From NCBI RefSeq assembly GCF_037975245.1, contig NC_092564.1, forward strand, positions 3,375,984 to 3,439,983: DNA of 64,000 nucleotides. Direction: 5' to 3'. The notes under the pieces were generated by a model. It ran no database searches. It saw only the letters and a program-made list of their open reading frames with translations, and was not told where the DNA came from. The position numbers and the translations under genes were made by a program. Each line of letters begins with the position of its first letter. The stretch's first letter is position 1. Positions 62,076 to 64,000 of the stretch are shown in pieces. This stretch comes from Apostichopus japonicus (lineage: Eukaryota; Echinodermata; Holothuroidea; Aspidochirotida; Stichopodidae).

Positions 62076-62445
62076 TTTAAAACAACACCTGGATCAGGAT
62101 TCAAGGTTTGGTATATTATATACCTTGCTAATATGCTGGCATTAATTTTGTATAAATTGTGCTTTTGTCATGTACAGCTCTTATGTTTATTAATTATGCA
62201 TTAATTCAGCATTGCTTAATAAAACAATCCTCCCCACGGTATGATAAGTCCTGTATATTGCAGACACTCTCTATGAAATCTTAATGTGTATATAACTGCA
62301 CTTGTCTTGAAGTTGTTGTCAACATATAATCCAGATTTGTAGCATTGATATCATTGTTGATCAATGTGTTAGTTCAAGAAGAGTAAACAACCTTTATTAT
62401 TTTAATTTTGTTTTTAAATTTTGTTTTTATTCAATCCATTCCTAG

Positions 62446-62610
62446 AACACCTGCCAATGCCTAGCAACCTCTGTGACATCTCGTTACTACCGGATACCAT
62501 TCAGCCATGTGCTGTCCATTGTCCTGTGGACTGTGTAGTTTCATCTTGGGGTCCATGGGATCATTGCAGAGCTAATGAGTGTGATCAACTTGGAGTCAAA
62601 AAAGCAAAAG
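62446..62610 (+). CDS. THSD7A: THSD7-like protein, exon 5 of those seen (repeat 6 end, repeat 7 start)
   Basis: This 165-nt exon has acceptor TCCATTCCTAG and donor AAAAG|GTAGTT, phase 1 in and phase 1 out. It encodes HLPMPSNLCDISLLPDTIQP and CAVHCPVDC, the end of repeat 6, then VVSSWGPWDHC, the tryptophan core of repeat 7, and an NECDQLGVKKAKG segment. The C-x-x-x-C-P-x-x-C linker followed by V-S-x-W-x-x-W-x-x-C is diagnostic of the THSD7 family, and the NEC insert resembles the corresponding vertebrate repeat. The next exon should supply the basic R-rich strand. It was not seen before 64000, so the gene continues beyond the window. Confidence 0.93.
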
Positions 62611-64000
62611 GTAGTTTTCTTTTCTCAGAGTTCTTATTAACATTGATATTGACTGAGATTACCCTTAATCAGACATTACCTGCTATAGGAAACAACTGAA
62701 TAATGGACCAACCCAGATTCCAAGGCTGGATTCTCATTCAAGCTGTAGAGGTTTGTGTTTTCTGGGAAGGGGGGGGGGGGGTTGGGTGGGGGCAGGAGGG
62801 CAGTAGTCAGACCAGTGTTCTGTCATGACACCAAGGCTGTCTGACACTGGAGCCCTGAGTAGACAGCTGAATCCCCTGAAGAATTGATGACACACTTACA
62901 TATCTCAGGAAATGAAGTTGTAATTGTTGGTTTTCTAGGATATTTCTTGATAAACTATGGGTATAAGAATGCCATCACTGTACCAGACCCACCAAGGCTC
63001 TGAGATTGATGGCCCCCCTTGGCCCGGGAAGGGGGGAGGCGGGGGATCCAGGATTTAGACCAATGGGTGTGACACTGGAAAATTATTAGACATGATGTCC
63101 TACCCTCTCAAATCCAACAAAGAGACAAAATGACAAAGGTTGTTTTGCTCATCTAAAAGTTTTAACGTTACAACAACCACAGTATATATATCAGTTATAT
63201 AATTTAATTATAATTATATATATATCATGGGTGACCATCATGTGACTTACTAGCATATTTTGGGGGGAGGTTGGTTGGGGAGGGGGAGGGGTAAATTCCT
63301 TCTGTTCTAGAAAGTTTCATATAGCTAATGAATTGGAATCACAACATTTTTCGGGTACAGCATTGCGAGATGGAAAAGTGATCAAGAGTTTGTTTCTGTC
63401 TGAAAGATTTTCTTATTGATAAACTGATAGGATAATTTGGAAAAAGATTACATTTTTAAAGCCAGAGTTTCACAGTCCTGTCCTCTTGTTATTATTATCC
63501 TTATTCTTGGAAGCCCCTTCTTTGACCCCCTCATTCAGACAGAGATCACATTCGATTAAAGATTTTATCCTGCAAAATGAATTTCTCAAAGGTTAGTGAA
63601 ATCTACCGAAAATTTTGGCAGAGAGGGGGGAAATTGTTAGCGGTTAATTACCAGAATCCTTTCATCTGCATGTTTCTGAGGCTTGGCGGATTGGAATATG
63701 TCAAAAGCCATGTAAAAAAAAATAGAAAACATAATGTCCGCATAGAAGGTGAAAGGGTTATATAGCCAAAAGAAAAAAAATTGTAAACAAATGTGTTTCA
63801 TGATACCGATCTTGGTGTCATACTTGTCATTTTTGAAGCAAAGCAGTTTTTAGCGGGATACAAGAAAACTGATTGTGAAAGCAATTTATATCTTAAATTT
63901 CAAAAATCAGAATTGACGTAGGCAAGTGTGCAGAAATGTAACCATAGATATGAAGTGACATGGTGCTGTAAATGTCAAATAGAAAGAATTCTGCCATGAT
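62611..64000 (+). other. Intron of the THSD7-like gene running off the window
   Basis: No exon was recognised. G-rich runs occur at 62768-62800, near 63030-63045 and at 63261-63290, with a TA-rich stretch at 63182-63226. GGGGGATCCAGGATTT near 63041 resembles a hAT-type terminus, but no partner was found. Confidence 0.5.

Noticed and set aside
63030-63075. hAT-like terminus GGGGGATCCAGGATTT
   Set aside because: The expected CAGGGGCGGATCC start is imperfect and no partner or duplication is visible.

Overview
The window is eukaryotic, animal nuclear DNA: AT-rich, sparse in coding sequence, with exons joined across multi-kilobase introns, GT/AG splice sites, tRNA-derived SINEs, non-LTR retrotransposon tails and many DNA-transposon remnants. 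One host gene is clear: an orthologue of the thrombospondin type-1 (TSP1) repeat transmembrane proteins THSD7A/THSD7B. The protein is clearly diverged from vertebrate THSD7A. Together with the repeat content this suggests an invertebrate, plausibly a marine deuterostome such as an echinoderm. That placement is an inference and no species can be named.

Layout. 1-39.8 kb has no recognised host exon and is probably intron 1 and/or upstream DNA of the THSD7-like gene. It holds two hAT-type elements (2.75-3.37 and 7.36-8.13 kb), a tRNA-derived SINE (16.0-16.2 kb), a purine-rich G tract (16.9 kb), a T-rich block bounded by two identical 93-bp direct repeats (22.0-23.7 kb) and a degenerate array with AGGTCA direct repeats (29.65-30.2 kb). 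It also holds a near-perfect 193-bp satellite (31.58-32.57 kb) whose sixth unit is split by a 2.46-kb non-autonomous transposon (32.57-35.03 kb), a 41-bp minisatellite of about 22 copies (37.1-38.0 kb) and a polypyrimidine tract (38.6-38.8 kb).

39.8-62.6 kb carries five phase-compatible coding exons on the + strand (39810-40554, 41451-41595, 51348-51478, 58521-58642, 62446-62610). Joined, they are 1308 nt (435 whole codons plus split ends) with no internal stop, and cover the N-terminal run of TSP1 repeats. The signal-peptide exon lies upstream and was not found. The remaining TSP1 repeats, transmembrane segment and tail lie beyond 64 kb. The introns carry a nested hAT composite (44.36-46.62 kb), a foldback element whose inverted ends are 22-bp minisatellites (49.36-50.65 kb), an AGATCT-type minisatellite, and two degraded non-LTR retrotransposon fragments (52.43-52.84 kb +, 61.29-62.08 kb -).

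Most noteworthy are the 32.57-35.03 kb element, with its exact 4-bp target duplication and eight copies of a 15-bp motif mostly in opposite orientations in the two arms; the hairpin-bearing 193-bp satellite it landed in; the foldback element; and decayed copies of both exon edges inside the short intron at 40555-41450.
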